From the NCBI RefSeq assembly GCF_029784155.1, contig NC_073692.1:418558352-418622351 (forward strand): 64,000 nucleotides of DNA. Reading direction: 5' to 3'. Both the position numbers and the translations under genes were made by a program. How positions within the stretch are numbered: position 1 is the first letter of the stretch; each line of letters starts with the position of its first letter. Below are positions 44,117-54,988 of the stretch, in pieces. The notes below the pieces were generated by a model, which was given only the letters and a program-made list of their open reading frames with translations, was not told the origin of the DNA and ran no database searches. The DNA is from Uranotaenia lowii. Taxonomy: Eukaryota > Arthropoda > Insecta > Diptera > Culicidae.

Positions 44117-45107
44117 AACTAAGCCACCTTTAAATTTCTTAGTTTCAGCAGATTTTGTTATGATTTGCCTTATATCTTTCAAGTTTTCTATGCATGGATT
44201 CAGATTTACACACGCAGCTTGCCCAGGATCTATAATCTTACTTAAAATAGTTTTAATGCGTTCTGATAACAATTTCATGAAAAGTTTATAATCCGTGTTT
44301 AGTAAACTTATTGGTCGATAATCGTTCAAATCATTTGATGCATTGCCTTTTTTTCGGTATAAGCGTAATTATACCATTTGTGAAATTTATAGGAGGAGAA
44401 CTTGTGCCAGAAAGATATGAATTAAAAACAAGAAGCAAATAATTTTTTAAACTTTCAAAATTTTGTATATAAACCTCATACGTTAAACCGTCTGGTCCTG
44501 GACTCTTTTTTTTCGAGCAACTTAATAACACGGATTTTAATTCTTCTTCGGTCATGACCCTTGTTAACATATTTTGATCATTCGCAGTTAATTGTTTATC
44601 AATCAAGTTAATTGGATCATTGCTCCCATCATTCATCGGTATACTAGCTTCAAATAGTTTCGAATAATAGTCAAGAACCTTATCTAACAAAATCGATTTA
44701 TCCGTAATCCAAATATTATTATCTTTCAATTTAAAAGAACCACTGTTCTGTAAACGTTTTAAATGAGCTACTACTTGGAAAATGTTTACTAATTCATCTT
44801 GAACCAACGTATTTTCAGGTAAATGATTAGAAAAATGTTTTATTCTTTTAGCTTCGATTTCTAACAATCTTGATTTAATAAGTTTTATGTCTAAAAGGGT
44901 AGGAATATTTTTAGATTTTTTATCCAACCACTCATGTAATTTACCGTAGAAATAACTTTTCTCGTTTGAAATCATGTTATTTAAAGCCCAGCTTTCATGA
45001 CTATAATATTTTTTAATTTTATTTTTTGCAACTTCGTTCCACCATCTACTCCCATCGACTGAATATCTGACTTTGCCAGATTGAATAGTTTTCTTGGAGA
45101 CGATCAT
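44117..45107 (-). pseudogene. L1/Tx1-like ORF2, RT N-terminal part
   Basis: On minus, the linker region (KYYSHESWALNNMI; LLEIEAKRIKHFSNH) leads to RT motifs SCSKKKSPGPDGLTYEVY, GIITLIPKK and DYRPISLLNTDYKLFMKLL, then KKFKGGLV where the CTA element begins. A frameshift separates LIPKK (ends near 44331) from the DYRPISLL frame (from 44329). Another lies near 45060-45100, between this part and the endonuclease remnant. Not translatable as one protein. Confidence 0.82.
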
Positions 45108-45594
45108 TAACCTCTGGATTCCAGTATCCTCGACCTTTAGGGGTTAAATGATCCGTTTTTATTTTCATGGCTATACCACAGTGATCAAAAAATGGAACCG
45201 ATAATGTATCATACGTAAGGCAGCTATCGATCATATTTGTGGTAGTGTAAAAACGATCAAGACGAGATGATAGATCACCACGATGAAATGTATATCCATT
45301 TTTATTAAGTTTAAGAGCGACATATTTCAGATTAAGTAAGTTGATTATTATAGTCAAAGCCGTGGAATAATTTTTACTACTTCCAGTTGAATCAGATGAA
45401 TGCAAAATGCAATTGAAGTCACCGCCAATAACAAATCGAGTGCACTGATTTTTATTAATGTGTAACGCAAGATCATTGATAAAAAGATTCTCTCTTTCAT
45501 TTTTACGATTAGACCCAGAATGAGCATAAGTGTTAAATGTTAAACTAATTGAAAAACTAATCGAAAAAACAAATTTAAAAAATCTTGCAAACAC
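45046..45594 (-). pseudogene. L1/Tx1-like endonuclease, C-terminal half
   Basis: Contains AHSGSNRKNERENLF, FVIGGDFNCIL (catalytic Asp/Asn), SSRLDRFYTT and VPFFDHCGIAMKI, the C-terminal motifs of the APE-type endonuclease. The N-terminal motifs with the first Asn and Glu are missing. Only about 90 bp separate this frame from the ORF1 end, so some 400 bp have been deleted. Confidence 0.8.
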
Positions 45595-45683
45595 TACAAA
45601 AAAAAACTAAATGAAAAACTAAGCTAAAATCTAATTAAATTAACTGGTTAAAACACTACTTGCCAGGTACATTAACATTGTTG

Positions 45684-46825
45684 TTACCAACAGCACCGCT
45701 GGTCCGCATCTTCAGTAACTTTTTTTTTCTGAGTTCTGGTGAGAACCGATTGAGCTCCGCTTATGGTGATTTGGTTTTCCGTTTCACTGCCAGACTCAGA
45801 AGCGTCGTCGGAGCTCGATGCACGCTCATTCGTTGTTCCGCGCCTCTCACCATTTCTGTCACGCTTCAAGCTGCTATCCGACGCTTCCTTCTGTTTGTTG
45901 TCCAACATCGGCTGAGCTCCCCTGGATGAAGACGCTTCAACTCCTTCTTCACTCCCATCTATTGATGCAGGCAAACCGCCCAAAGCTTTCTCCAGTGGCT
46001 TATGTATTGATGGAACTACTGGAATAACACTGGCCTTGGGTATTGCCTTCGAGAACAACTCGTTTAGATTCGTAAGCTCACTCTGTGGGACTACATTTTC
46101 TGTAATCACACGAGGAGACACACCGGCTCGCAACTTCGTCCAACCACGCGCAACTTTGCTGTACGAGAGCTGCGTGCCAGCATTGCCATCGATCACGTTG
46201 CCTGCCTCAGCGCCGCCAGATCCCAATCTTCCGTTGACCGATCGTTTCACCGTACATTCGGCTTCAAATGCTCAGTCCTGCCGCATTGAAAGCACTTGTT
46301 TACGAGCCCATCGTAAAAAACACGTGCTCGAATGTTGCGCACATGGACCGTTGCTGGAATTTCGACGCCATCAGCAATCTCCATGTACACGCCTCGTACA
46401 GATGTCCATATGGGGAATCCCGTGTCCACTCCATACTTCTCTCGAACCGTTCGCTGGACTTTACCGAACTTCGTCATAGTTGCCACAACCTCACGGTCCT
46501 CAACTTCAGGTGGCAAGTTGAAAAGTCTCACGTACCGCACCACAGCATTAGCTAGAGACAACTCTACCTCACATTTCTGGTTCTCATCGAAGAAAAAATC
46601 CATTTTTCAGTTATGGCTCCGCAAAAATTCAACCACATTAAATTCGGCCTTGAATTTTATTATCACTGATAGCTCCGCTCTATCTTTGTACATGGCGAGT
46701 AAATCGTCATGCTTCAAAGCGAGTTTATTCTTCATATGTTCGAAAATCCGTGCATCACTAGGCTCTTGACAACCACGTGGAAACCGAATGCGTAGAGAGT
46801 TCGATTTCAGCTCTAAATCCGCCAT
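45684..46825 (-). pseudogene. L1/Tx1-like ORF1, broken
   Basis: Three consecutive minus frames: 46825-46607, 46603-46247 and 46250-45684. The first two are in phase and separated by a TGA at 46609-46607. The third follows a one-base frameshift at about 46252, within the zinc knuckle CFQCGRTEHLKPN, whose last Cys is thereby lost. The first part has a charged N-terminal domain and VRYVRLFNLPPEVEDREV, suggesting an RNA-binding fold. The C-terminal third is Ser/Glu/Arg-rich and unstructured. In intact relatives this protein binds element RNA. Confidence 0.75.
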
Positions 46826-47851
46826 GTTTCTTTTTTTGTCCTATAGAATCGGACTCCGGTTTAATCAGAAAAAAACTCAGCACTCGTCGAAAAAGCGAAC
46901 AAAACGATTCAGACTAGCGTGTGGATTTATACGTCCGACTAGCACGGGATCAAAACACGAACTGAGCTTCAAATATAATTTGATAAATTTTCATTTTTAG
47001 GCAGATTCGGCAGGTTTGCATTTGCGGAACAAAAATAATTCTATAATTAACCAACATCCGGGTACATCAAGAAAATGTAATATTAGGTATCATTTGCGAC
47101 TCAAGTTATGTGCAGGTATTTGATGTTATATCACAACACTTTTTTTGCTGTGTAGTGTTGAATATAATAAGAAACAAGAATAAACCAGAAGAAACCAGAT
47201 AGAACAAAATAATATTCGATAAAATATTATCAAACTAGACGAAACAAAATCAATTAACGAAAAAAAACTCAAGAAGATAAAATAATACAATGCAAAATCA
47301 AATCAAATTAAAAAAAAATCATCAAGGCGATTTTTAAGTTAAATGATTGAGAAGGTAAAACAATATATAAAACAAGATAAAATTTAACGCAAAATATTTG
47401 ATTTGCTAGAGGATAGACATTTTGATAAAAATCACAATGAACAGCAAAACGAACTCTTCAGCGGGCACCTGGCAGGTTTCCAGCCAGAAACTTTTCATTG
47501 ACAAGTCTTGCCTGTATTGTCTGGAGATAAACAAGGATAAATATTTTAAAATTTGATGTCTTGAACATGACGAGTAGATCTGTGGAAAATCCCTATATGG
47601 ATAGACTAAATGCCAACTTTGCCATTATAAAATCGTTTATTTTCCCTCATTTTAGCATCCTGGTTAGAACACTTTCTGATCATTGTAAACTTAAATCTCC
47701 TGAATTTTTAAGTTGTGAATCAATAATGTATGATTCATTTCAGATCATATATGCCTGTTTTTCGTTTGCTAGGAAGCTTTTAGGTACTCTCACCTATTCT
47801 GTTATAAGTGTATCTAATTCTAAGAATTTAAACTAAAATAACAATCTGTCA
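46826..47851. other. 5' leader of the L1-like element, then A-rich DNA; no gene
   Basis: The first ~200 bp (on minus, upstream of ORF1) probably form the 5' UTR. TTTTTTTGCTGTGTAG at 47140-47155 is the partner of the motif at 38721. From about 47160 to 47400 A-rich, loosely repeated sequence recurs. Confidence 0.45.
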
Positions 47852-48061
47852 TTTTTCACCCAATGTGCTTATAAGCTTCAATGCTTCAAAATCGCTACGT
47901 GGATCGGCTTTATTCCCTAAATATTTATTTATTTCTCATCCTTTTATGATTTTCAGGGTTCTCAGGTATATGATGAAATCTGTGAAAAAAGGCTAGGCAC
48001 GATTTTCCCGTTTGTTTGGATAACGTGCCGCTTTAAGCCTACCCCTTTTCTGAAACCTGAG
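47852..48061. repeat. Dispersed ~210-bp repeat, copy 1
   Basis: Roughly 85-90 percent alike by eye to 59385-59597 in the same orientation; both contain TCAGGTATATGATGAAATCTG and GGATAACGTGCCGCT. Non-coding. Confidence 0.9.
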
Positions 48062-48288
48062 ATCTGTGGAAACTGAAAATCACTCAGTGTTTCATAACGA
48101 TTGACACGATGAATGGATAAATATACAAAGAAACCTGTTTCCAAATGCAACTGTTTTCCCTTCAAAGCACTTAAATAGGACCCAAAAAGTTTATACGATG
48201 TTGATTTTGTTGTAGTGACAAATTATCAAATACCTATAGGGGAGAGTTATCAATCATTTGCAATCTCAGTAAGGTCTTTACATAACTA

Positions 48289-49588
48289 AAGTCTGTTTAA
48301 CATAGAATGTGGTCGCATCTTTTCATTTACTGCAGCGCCCCTAGTTGTAACATCGCAAATCTATTGACAGTGTTTTGATCCGGATGGTTTGTTTACTTAG
48401 TGGTGAAAATTTCATCAAAATTGAAGCAGTCAGTCAAAAGTTATCGACGAGGGAACACGAAAGGCGAGAGAAAATTCTGCACACTCACGTAGAGAAACCG
48501 ACGTGGTCAGGGGTAAAGATCGCGAAATTTCTGAAATATCCAAAATCGACTGTAAATTCGGTGCTACAACGTTACCGGGAGACCCTTACGGTAGATCGAG
48601 CAAATAAAACCAGGCGTAAAAGTGGAATATATGAACGGAAGCTGCGAGCAAAGGTAATTCGATCAGTTCACAATAATCCTGGAATCTTCTTGCGTGATTT
48701 GGCGAAAAAGTTCAAGACGAATCACAGTACAGCTCGACGAATTTGTTTGCGAGAAGGCTTGCGGTCGTATCATGCAAGCAAACACCCCAACAGGACGCTG
48801 AAACAAAACCTGGTTGCCAAAACCAGGGCAAGGAAGTTGTACGAGAAAGTGTTGACCAAGTACAACGGATGCATTTTGATATACGACGAAACTTACGTCA
48901 AAAGGGATTTTGGACAAATACCTGGTAACAAATTTTACCTTGGCTAGCGAAAAGGGAATGTTGCGGGTAGATTCAAGTTTGTTTTCGCAGATAAAATTGC
49001 TCGTAAGTTGATGATTTGGCAAGGGATCTGTAATTGTGGGAAGAAGACTAAGATTTTCATCACTGGGGACACAATGAATGGAAATGTTTACAAAGAAGAA
49101 TGTCTCCAGAAGAGGGTTTTGCCATTCATTCGGTCCCACAAAGGTCTGGTGAAGTTCTGGCCGGACCTGGCAAGCTGCCACTACAGCCGGGATGTCGTTA
49201 AGTGGTATAAGGAGAACAAGATCGATTTTGTTGAAAAAAGTATCAATCCACAAAACTGCCCGGATTTTCGTCCCATCGAGAAATATTGGGCAATAGTTAA
49301 GGGCAAACTGAAGAAATGTGGCAGAACCAAGAAAAAACCCGCTCAAATGGAAAAGTGGTGGAACATGATGGCGAATGAGGTTACCAGCAGTACTGTGCAG
49401 AAAATGATGGTTGGTATCACAAAAAAAGTTCGAAAATTCATCCGAAAAGCTGACGGATGATTTTCATGCATTTTTTCCTTAAAGTGCAATAAAATCCTAA
49501 AAAAGGACATTCTTACTTTAGTCGCACGTTATTTCTTTGCGGAGAAATGATCTATTTTATCCGACCAGATTCTATGTGAAACAGACTT
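48289..49588 (+). mobile_element. DD37E (ITmD37E-type) transposon, 1300 bp, full length
   Basis: Terminal inverted repeats of about 27 bp with two mismatches: AAGTCTGTTTAACATAGAAT at left and AAGTCTGTTTCACATAGAAT in reverse at right. TA stands on both sides (48287-48288 and 49589-49590). One transposase gene fills the centre. Size, ends, TA target and DD37E spacing all fit the IS630-Tc1-mariner DD37E group known from mosquitoes. Confidence 0.95.
48375..49460 (+). pseudogene. DD37E transposase with one nonsense codon
   Basis: Frame of 361 codons interrupted only by TAG at 48945-48947. The N-terminal paired-type HTH region covers about residues 20-130 (WSGVKIAKFLKYPKSTVNSVL; IFLRDLAKKFKTNHSTARRI). 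Catalytic residues: Asp in ILIYDETYVKRDF, Asp in FWPDLASCHYS, Glu in CPDFRPIEKYW, with 37 residues between the last two. The nonsense codon lies just after the first Asp block (NKFYLG), so the product would lack the rest of the DDE domain. The ATG at 48375 may be upstream of the true start. Otherwise the copy is well preserved, implying recent inactivation. Confidence 0.92.
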
Positions 49589-49590
49589 TA

Positions 49591-49833
49591 CAGTCTTCAC
49601 TAGCGATTGTTAATTCCATCAACGATGGACAATACGTGGATTTCAAATCGTAAGTTTCAACACTTTTTTATGTATGTTGTTGATTCATAAGTTACGTTCT
49701 TATGATTGACATTACTCAAAATCGATCAATTTAAAATTTCGTCACGTCATATCACCAAAACAAGAGCTGATTGAGAAAATCCGACAAATGAGAAAAATGG
49801 AATAAAATCTAATGTTCTGATTTCGTCTTGATT
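49591..49833. other. No gene seen
   Basis: Short AT-rich spacer between the DD37E element and the hAT relic. Confidence 0.5.
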
Positions 49834-50520
49834 AGAGATGTACCAAATAGTGGTATCTTTTTTAAGAAGATTCTCTTTGATTTTCAAAATGTCACCATTA
49901 GCTGAAAGAACATCAGTCGGTTGAAGGACGTTTATTAAAAAAAAAAATAGATTTCAGTGAAATATGGGACAAAACATGTCAAAACAGGTGCTAAGCTATT
50001 CAAAATTGCTTTTTTTTATTTAGAATGAGATGAATACCTAATTTTTGCTAAATGTCATTGAAATAGTTGCCAAAAAGAACGATGATCTTTTACCTTAAGC
50101 ATACAATACTTTCTACAACAATCACCCACACGACCGGGTCTGAACGATTTTTTGAAAACTTGTAAAGAAAAAGGAAAAATCTGAACAAAAACTAGGCAGT
50201 TTTCTCAAACATTCAATAGGAAAAAGAAATAAAATTGAAATTTAAAATTTTCATCGAATTTCAACAGTACTGTTCAAATCGGGTCTCTCGAATAAATTTA
50301 CTCTGAAAATCGTTTTGTAACAGAAATTTTAAAAAATTTCAAAGAGGTATTTGATTTTATTTATTTGATTCAGCAAAAACTCTGAATAAATCCGAGTAAA
50401 ATCCGGAAAGTTTAAAAAAATATGTGGCCATCCCGGTCAGATTAAACTTTTCTCCAATTCTTTATTTGGTTTATGGGCAAGTTCTATTGTTCATCGTGGT
50501 AAGCTCGGAATCTGCCCTTT
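49834..50520. mobile_element. Decayed copy of the TAGAGATGTACCGAATA hAT-type element
   Basis: Starts TAGAGATGTACCAAATAGTGG, as at 30914-30934. It then resembles 31180-31640 with many substitutions (GGGACAAAACATGTCAAAACAG near 49967 against GGGACAAAACATGTCGAAACAG near 31290). The right end with its GGCCGAAT block is missing, and the left block is deleted as well. Confidence 0.8.
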
Positions 50521-50954
50521 AAAATAAGCAGAAATACATGATTGATCGCAATTTATTCATTACCTACTGCTTTTTGTGAGAAACAATAAAAAATCGTTCA
50601 AATTAAAACTTAAACAAAACAAATTGTCAATATGTTGTATCATTTCAATAAATATCGTTGTTTATAGAAGACCTTCCGATTGTTTGGGAAGCAACAGTCC
50701 GTTCTTCCATTGTAAAGATCAACCTTAACATCCTGTAAGCATCTTGTAAATCAGCTTCCTTGAACTAATATTATTCATTTTATCATCTTGCATCTAGTCC
50801 GAGCTCCTGCCTTCCCTTCGCTTCATCCATTATCGTCATTGGTTGGTGGGGGTGTTTCCGAACCAAGAGCTATATTTGAAGAATCCAACAAGGAGTGTTG
50901 ACAGAAAGCTCACTCTCCGGTGTTGTTGGCGTCATTCATCGAGGGGTCTATTAA
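50521..50954. other. Possible 5' region, TATATTT at about 50870
   Basis: GC rises toward the end of this stretch. TATATTT at about 50870 lies roughly 85 bp before an ATG at 50955, a plausible promoter distance. No other feature. Confidence 0.25.
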
Positions 50955-51209
50955 ATGCAAATTTATCAACTGCTCCAACTGGCCTTTGTCTTCCCAGCAT
51001 CCGTTCTTCCGTCTATCATTCGTCCCATCTACAGGAGATCCAGCATCAATAAAGTAACTTCGGATGAGAGAGTAAACTTGCCGAAAGATAAGCAGCAAGC
51101 TGCCGAGAATGCAAATTGGGCGTCAAGAAGCTCAAATGAAGCCTCCTTTTCCTTCTTTTTTTCGGTGGGGCGGGTTCTTCATTTTTACTCCTTCTATTGC
51201 TTATGTTGA
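50955..51209 (+). CDS. Hypothetical small protein with signal-peptide-like start
   Basis: An 84-codon frame beginning MQIYQLLQLAFVFPASVLP, hydrophobic and cleavable-looking. A polar, charged middle follows (RPIYRRSSINKVTSDERV; KDKQQAAENANWASRSSNE). The last ~20 residues are hydrophobic with two Cys and look like out-of-frame or intronic sequence. If real, the first ~60 residues may be one exon of a secreted peptide precursor with a dibasic-type site (YRRSS). A minus-strand frame overlaps. No family recognised. Confidence 0.22.
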   Translation: MQIYQLLQLAFVFPASVLPSIIRPIYRRSSINKVTSDERVNLPKDKQQAAENANWASRSSNEASFSFFFSVGRVLHFYSFYCLC

Positions 51210-52176
51210 ACTTTTTCCCCGGGACCGCGCCATCTATCCGACCAGAAAGGGGGAAATAATTTAAAAGTTTGTTTGTTAAAACTTTTACAGCTCGTCTCGA
51301 AAGTGAAGATCGGCGTCCCTTTTTCTCGGTGCGTACGAAGCAGGAAAAAAATTAGAGATCACAAAAAGTTCAATAAAGATTAGAAAAATTGCAAATGGAA
51401 TCATCTACGGAATCGCGGTCTTTTCATCCTTTGTCAGATTCCAGGCCCAAAAATACAAGCCATTTAAATTTCTACTCAGCTACGCAGTCCGAAGTTTTTT
51501 TTGTCCCTACTCCAGCCTTTTAAATTATGCCCAGTTTGCGCGAGTTTTGCTGTATTTTATCCGAATCAGTTTGTGTACGTTTCCGGATGAAAACATTTCA
51601 TTAGTAAGAGGATCGCGATTCTGGTAAACTTTCCGGAGAAAGTCTCGACTGACCTTTGGCATCACTTAGTTTTTGGAATAAATTAAATGGAACTGCCCCA
51701 AAGTTCCAAAACCTGTGCCGGCAGTCGTGGATTACTAATTCAATTTGATTGAGCCTTCAGATTCCGCCTTGATAAAACATGAGATAAATGCTTCTTAAGA
51801 ATTATTTCCATGTCGCAATGATGCAGATTATCAAATATTCAAAGATTCTTAGAAATGAATCTCAAGATTTTAACGAGATTTTGTGTTAAGGTTTTATTAT
51901 GGTTATTTAATCGGTAGAAACTTAATTTAACTCTCAAGAAATACATTGTATTATTATAAATTGAATATATGAATTTACTTTCCTGATATTTTTTAATTTT
52001 GAAACAGAAATCTGATTTTTGGTTTGAATATCCCAAACTTTGACTTATGATTGATCTCGTTGGTTTAAAAAATAAATTATTTCATTTTTTAATTTTCATT
52101 AAAATCAGTTAAAACAGCTATTACAGCCAGTTTTAATGAACTGCTTCTAAACCTCAGAATCTTTTGACTTATGTAC
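51210..52176. other. Unique-looking DNA, no gene seen
   Basis: Moderate GC up to about 51760, then AT-rich. No recognisable coding motif. Confidence 0.4.
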
Positions 52177-52345
52177 ACAGAAAAAAATCAATCGTGGAAA
52201 TTTACATCGGATACGATGCAAATTATTGGACCATCGTTTTTTACGCAAATTTATGTATCAATTTTTAATTTACATCTTGAATTGTAAATATACAAGCACT
52301 AGAAAAAGCAAGGCAATATAAATTTACATTTTCTTTTTTTGTTCC
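52177..52345. mobile_element. Possible short MITE, ACACAGAAAAAAA end
   Basis: Starts TACACAGAAAAAAATCAA. The interior has GAAATTTACAT near the left end and ATGTAAATTTATA-like sequence in reverse near the right end (AAATTTACATTTTCTTTTTT). The inverted repeat is weak. A similar short unit is at 55833-55968. Confidence 0.35.
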
Positions 52346-52489
52346 ATATATTTTGATTTTGAGTTATTTTCAATGTGAAAATAGCTTCCTTATTATGAAA
52401 AAAAAAAAAACAGATAGATTGAAAGTATCTAATTTTTTATTGTTGTCTCTCATACTAAGCTCCAACATATCCAGTAAAGACCTTCAAGT

Positions 52490-52988
52490 CCGTCGGGATC
52501 CTTCAGCTGAAAACAAGGCTATTTTTGTCGGCCAAGTTACGACAGCGCAGCTCACTTTAACGTTCCGACGGATGGCCTTGTGCGCGGCATAGTACGAGTA
52601 CAGTACCCGCAAACTCCCGAGAAGGCAACCTACCCGTTCCTGAGTGACGTCCTGCATCAGCGGAACGAATTTAGCTGGTTAATACCGTGGCTCTTCGGCT
52701 TGTCGTAAGTGCAACGGTTGTAAACCACGGCACACCCGGATGTGGAAAATTTTAAAGCTCGGCTTGGCCCTCTAGCTCAGACGACAGATATTGTCCGGAA
52801 AGGTTTGGCGCGGGGTTCCTAAATTCGGTCATCGGTGGTACTGCCAGATGTGGACATGGAACCGATAGCGCTCTCTCACATCGCTGGTTTCGATCCATTT
52901 TCGGTTCCTCCATTTGATGAATAATCTGAAAGGAATTTTTAACTAGATTGAAAATTGAAACAGGAACAAAACTTAAGTAATACTTACA
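52490..52988 (-). pseudogene. Exon-like fragments of an unrecognised gene (minus), part 1
   Basis: A 62-bp interval 52987-52926 has textbook minus-strand splice ends (CTTGTAAGTATT donor; CCTTTCAG acceptor). After it, a frame of 31 codons reads LFIKWRNRKWIETSDVRERY and on, ending at TGA 52831-52829. A second open stretch of 63 codons (about 52490-52678) includes FVPLMQDVTQERVG and LRVLYSYYAAHKAIRR. Codon use and amino-acid order look coding, but stops separate the pieces. Either further introns exist or the gene is decayed. No family recognised. Confidence 0.3.
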
Positions 52989-53642
52989 AGATAACTGAAC
53001 GATGGAAAACTTCTTAAAGCAGCTTTTATTTTCGAAGCTATACTCGACGGCTACTTTTTTCTCTTTTGTTTATTGTTTTGATGCGACAGGGACAGCTGAG
53101 CGGATTTATATCGAAGCGATGTTATTTCCAGGGAGATGGCATCCCTATCCTTTGTCATTGAATTTGACAACCATCAAAATTACGGGCCCACGATTTTGTG
53201 GGCCCATAACAAACCTGACATTTAGCTGTCAAGGACCCGAACTAAATGTCAAATGCTAGAGAAGTATGGTTGATAGCACACTAACACATCAATCATTCTG
53301 ATTCCTCATTGGTTGAAATTTTGACTTTTGAGACTTCGTACTTCTTTGAGAGGAAAACACCATAAACGTCTCTCCCGATGGATGATAAAAAGAACAAGAT
53401 TCTTGTTCGAAAGAAGAACTAGATTGCCACCTCCCTGGTTATTTCACGATGATTCAAATCAATGAGGTACATACAGAGGTGGTGAGAGAGGCGCTATGCA
53501 AACGTATTGGTAATGTTTTTTTTCTCGTAAACATTGTAACCATGACAAAGGTGACGTCACTACCGACACGAAAAATCAACGAAGTCGGCTGCTTGTTATT
53601 TTGGATACCAAACAAACCTTCGACAAGTGGAAAACGATCTTT
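52989..53642. other. Intergenic or intronic, two small hairpins
   Basis: GGGCCCAC-GATTTT-GTGGGCCC (about 53187-53208) and TGACATTTAG ... CTAAATGTCA (about 53218-53253) form two adjacent inverted repeats. A TATAAAT on minus lies at about 53105. Open frames here have no recognisable motifs. Confidence 0.35.
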
Positions 53643-54060
53643 TCACATTCGATTCGGTTTCGAAACTTCAAACTTTATTTGGTGCGGGTCGCTAAAACTA
53701 TACCATGGATAAATTATATTTGGGAACGAAACTTCCTCTCTCGGTAGAAGTGCTATCGTCAACGAAACCACCGCACCGGGAAGAAATTTCAACTTACGAT
53801 GATCAGTATCGCCTTTTATCGCTGGGACAGTATCGCTTTGCGCGTAGCCACAACTTCCCGGCCCGTGGCAGACCTTAATCGAGTACACCAAAATCCGATG
53901 TAGATCTTTCAGACTGTTTGTATCAGGTACGTGAACGGTTCATGAATTATTTTGAAACTGAAAACTAATGTTTTCATTTTGCACGTTTTACAGCATTCAG
54001 CCTGATTCTTTCTAGGGCGATGCAGCTATCTTTGACCGATGGATGATGGATGCAATTTTT
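53643..54060. other. Coding-like segment open on both strands
   Basis: On minus, a frame reads DLHRILVYSIKVCHGPGSCG then FLPGAVVSLTIALLPREEV and ends at 53643. On plus, an ATG in good context (ACCATGG, 53704) opens a 57-codon frame, MDKLYLGTKLPLSVEVLSS and on, to TAA 53875-53877. Past that TAA, a GTACGTGA donor (about 53927) and a TTTCTTTCTAG acceptor (about 54015) would join in phase to GDAAIFDRWMMDAIF. The sequence cannot be assigned to one strand by eye. No family recognised. Confidence 0.25.
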
Positions 54061-54960
54061 GCTGAGAAAATCCTCCCCCTGTAGGAGATTTATTTCAAAG
54101 TTTTCCGGGGATTTTCTATGACACTTCGTGCACGCCATTCGTTTCTAGATTGGCTTCCGGTGATTTAATCGATCTAAAGGAAACAATTCATTCCCTGCTC
54201 TCGGAAAGGAATGGTGTCGGTTTCGGAACATTTATCGGAAAAAATAATGTGGTCAAAGCGAAACGATGTCAGTTGATAAGGTCCACAAACAGTTATTGAA
54301 TAAAGTGAAGAAATATTAATTACTTTTAAACAAATTTTTAAATCCGAAAAATCATTCATAGTACAACCTATTTTCCTGCTCTTTTCAAGGACATTAAGAC
54401 TGTTAAAATTGATGTATGAGAAGACTCTTCTATAAACAGTTTCCTAAGGTGCATAGAACGCCGAATGAAAAAATAAATAGTGAGTATCGAACTGTAATAT
54501 CTAAGCTTGAATTAACGATTGATTTGCTTTCTGATGACTTGCCTTTAAAATCTGTTAGAAACTTTAATGGAACAAAGTTTAGAACATTACCAAGAACAGT
54601 CATCTTAACGCTATATTACGCCTTAAGTTATAGTTAACTTCAATCATCACAATTGTTTCATTTTTATTTAAATTCAAATATTCAATTGATTTACAATTCA
54701 TATCAGGGCAGTGGAAAAAACTGTTATAATTTGAAATAAGAAAAACTACTGTTGAACTTTTTTAATTTTCACAATATGCACAAAATATACATTTCAACAC
54801 ATTTTGTTTAAGCACCAACTTGTTCCTTCGTGGCAAAATTAAGCTGAATTAGCAATTTAACTTTCGATGTAGGCTTAGCGCGATAGGCTGTATTTTGGAA
54901 GCTTACTCTCCAACATCTTCTCTATCTTGTGCCTGTTGGTGCTGGTGCACGATCCATAGA
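54061..54960. other. No gene seen
   Basis: AT-rich; AATAAA at about 54298 on plus could serve the preceding plus-strand frame. A 73-codon plus frame at 54416-54637 shows no recognisable motif. Confidence 0.35.
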
Positions 54961-54988
54961 TTTTGGTGAATTCGATTCGGCTGGGCTA

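Larger units (their letters stand above)
40191..46825 (-). mobile_element. L1/Tx1-like non-LTR retrotransposon, decayed and split
   Basis: Minus-strand element with an ORF1 containing a zinc knuckle and an ORF2 with partial endonuclease and RT, including a YADD box. Clade assignment (L1/Tx1-like) rests on KAFDRVNHEYLW and VRQGCAMSMIFFILYIEPLI and lacks a phylogeny. The endonuclease N-terminus is deleted between 45594 and 45684. There are several frameshifts and one stop. A 2.4-kb DNA element interrupts RT at 41701-44114. Confidence 0.8.

Noticed and set aside
46036..46769. Plus-strand frames of 145-147 codons opposite the L1-like ORF1
   Set aside because: Antisense shadows of the minus-strand ORF1, whose RNA-binding and zinc-knuckle motifs identify the true strand.
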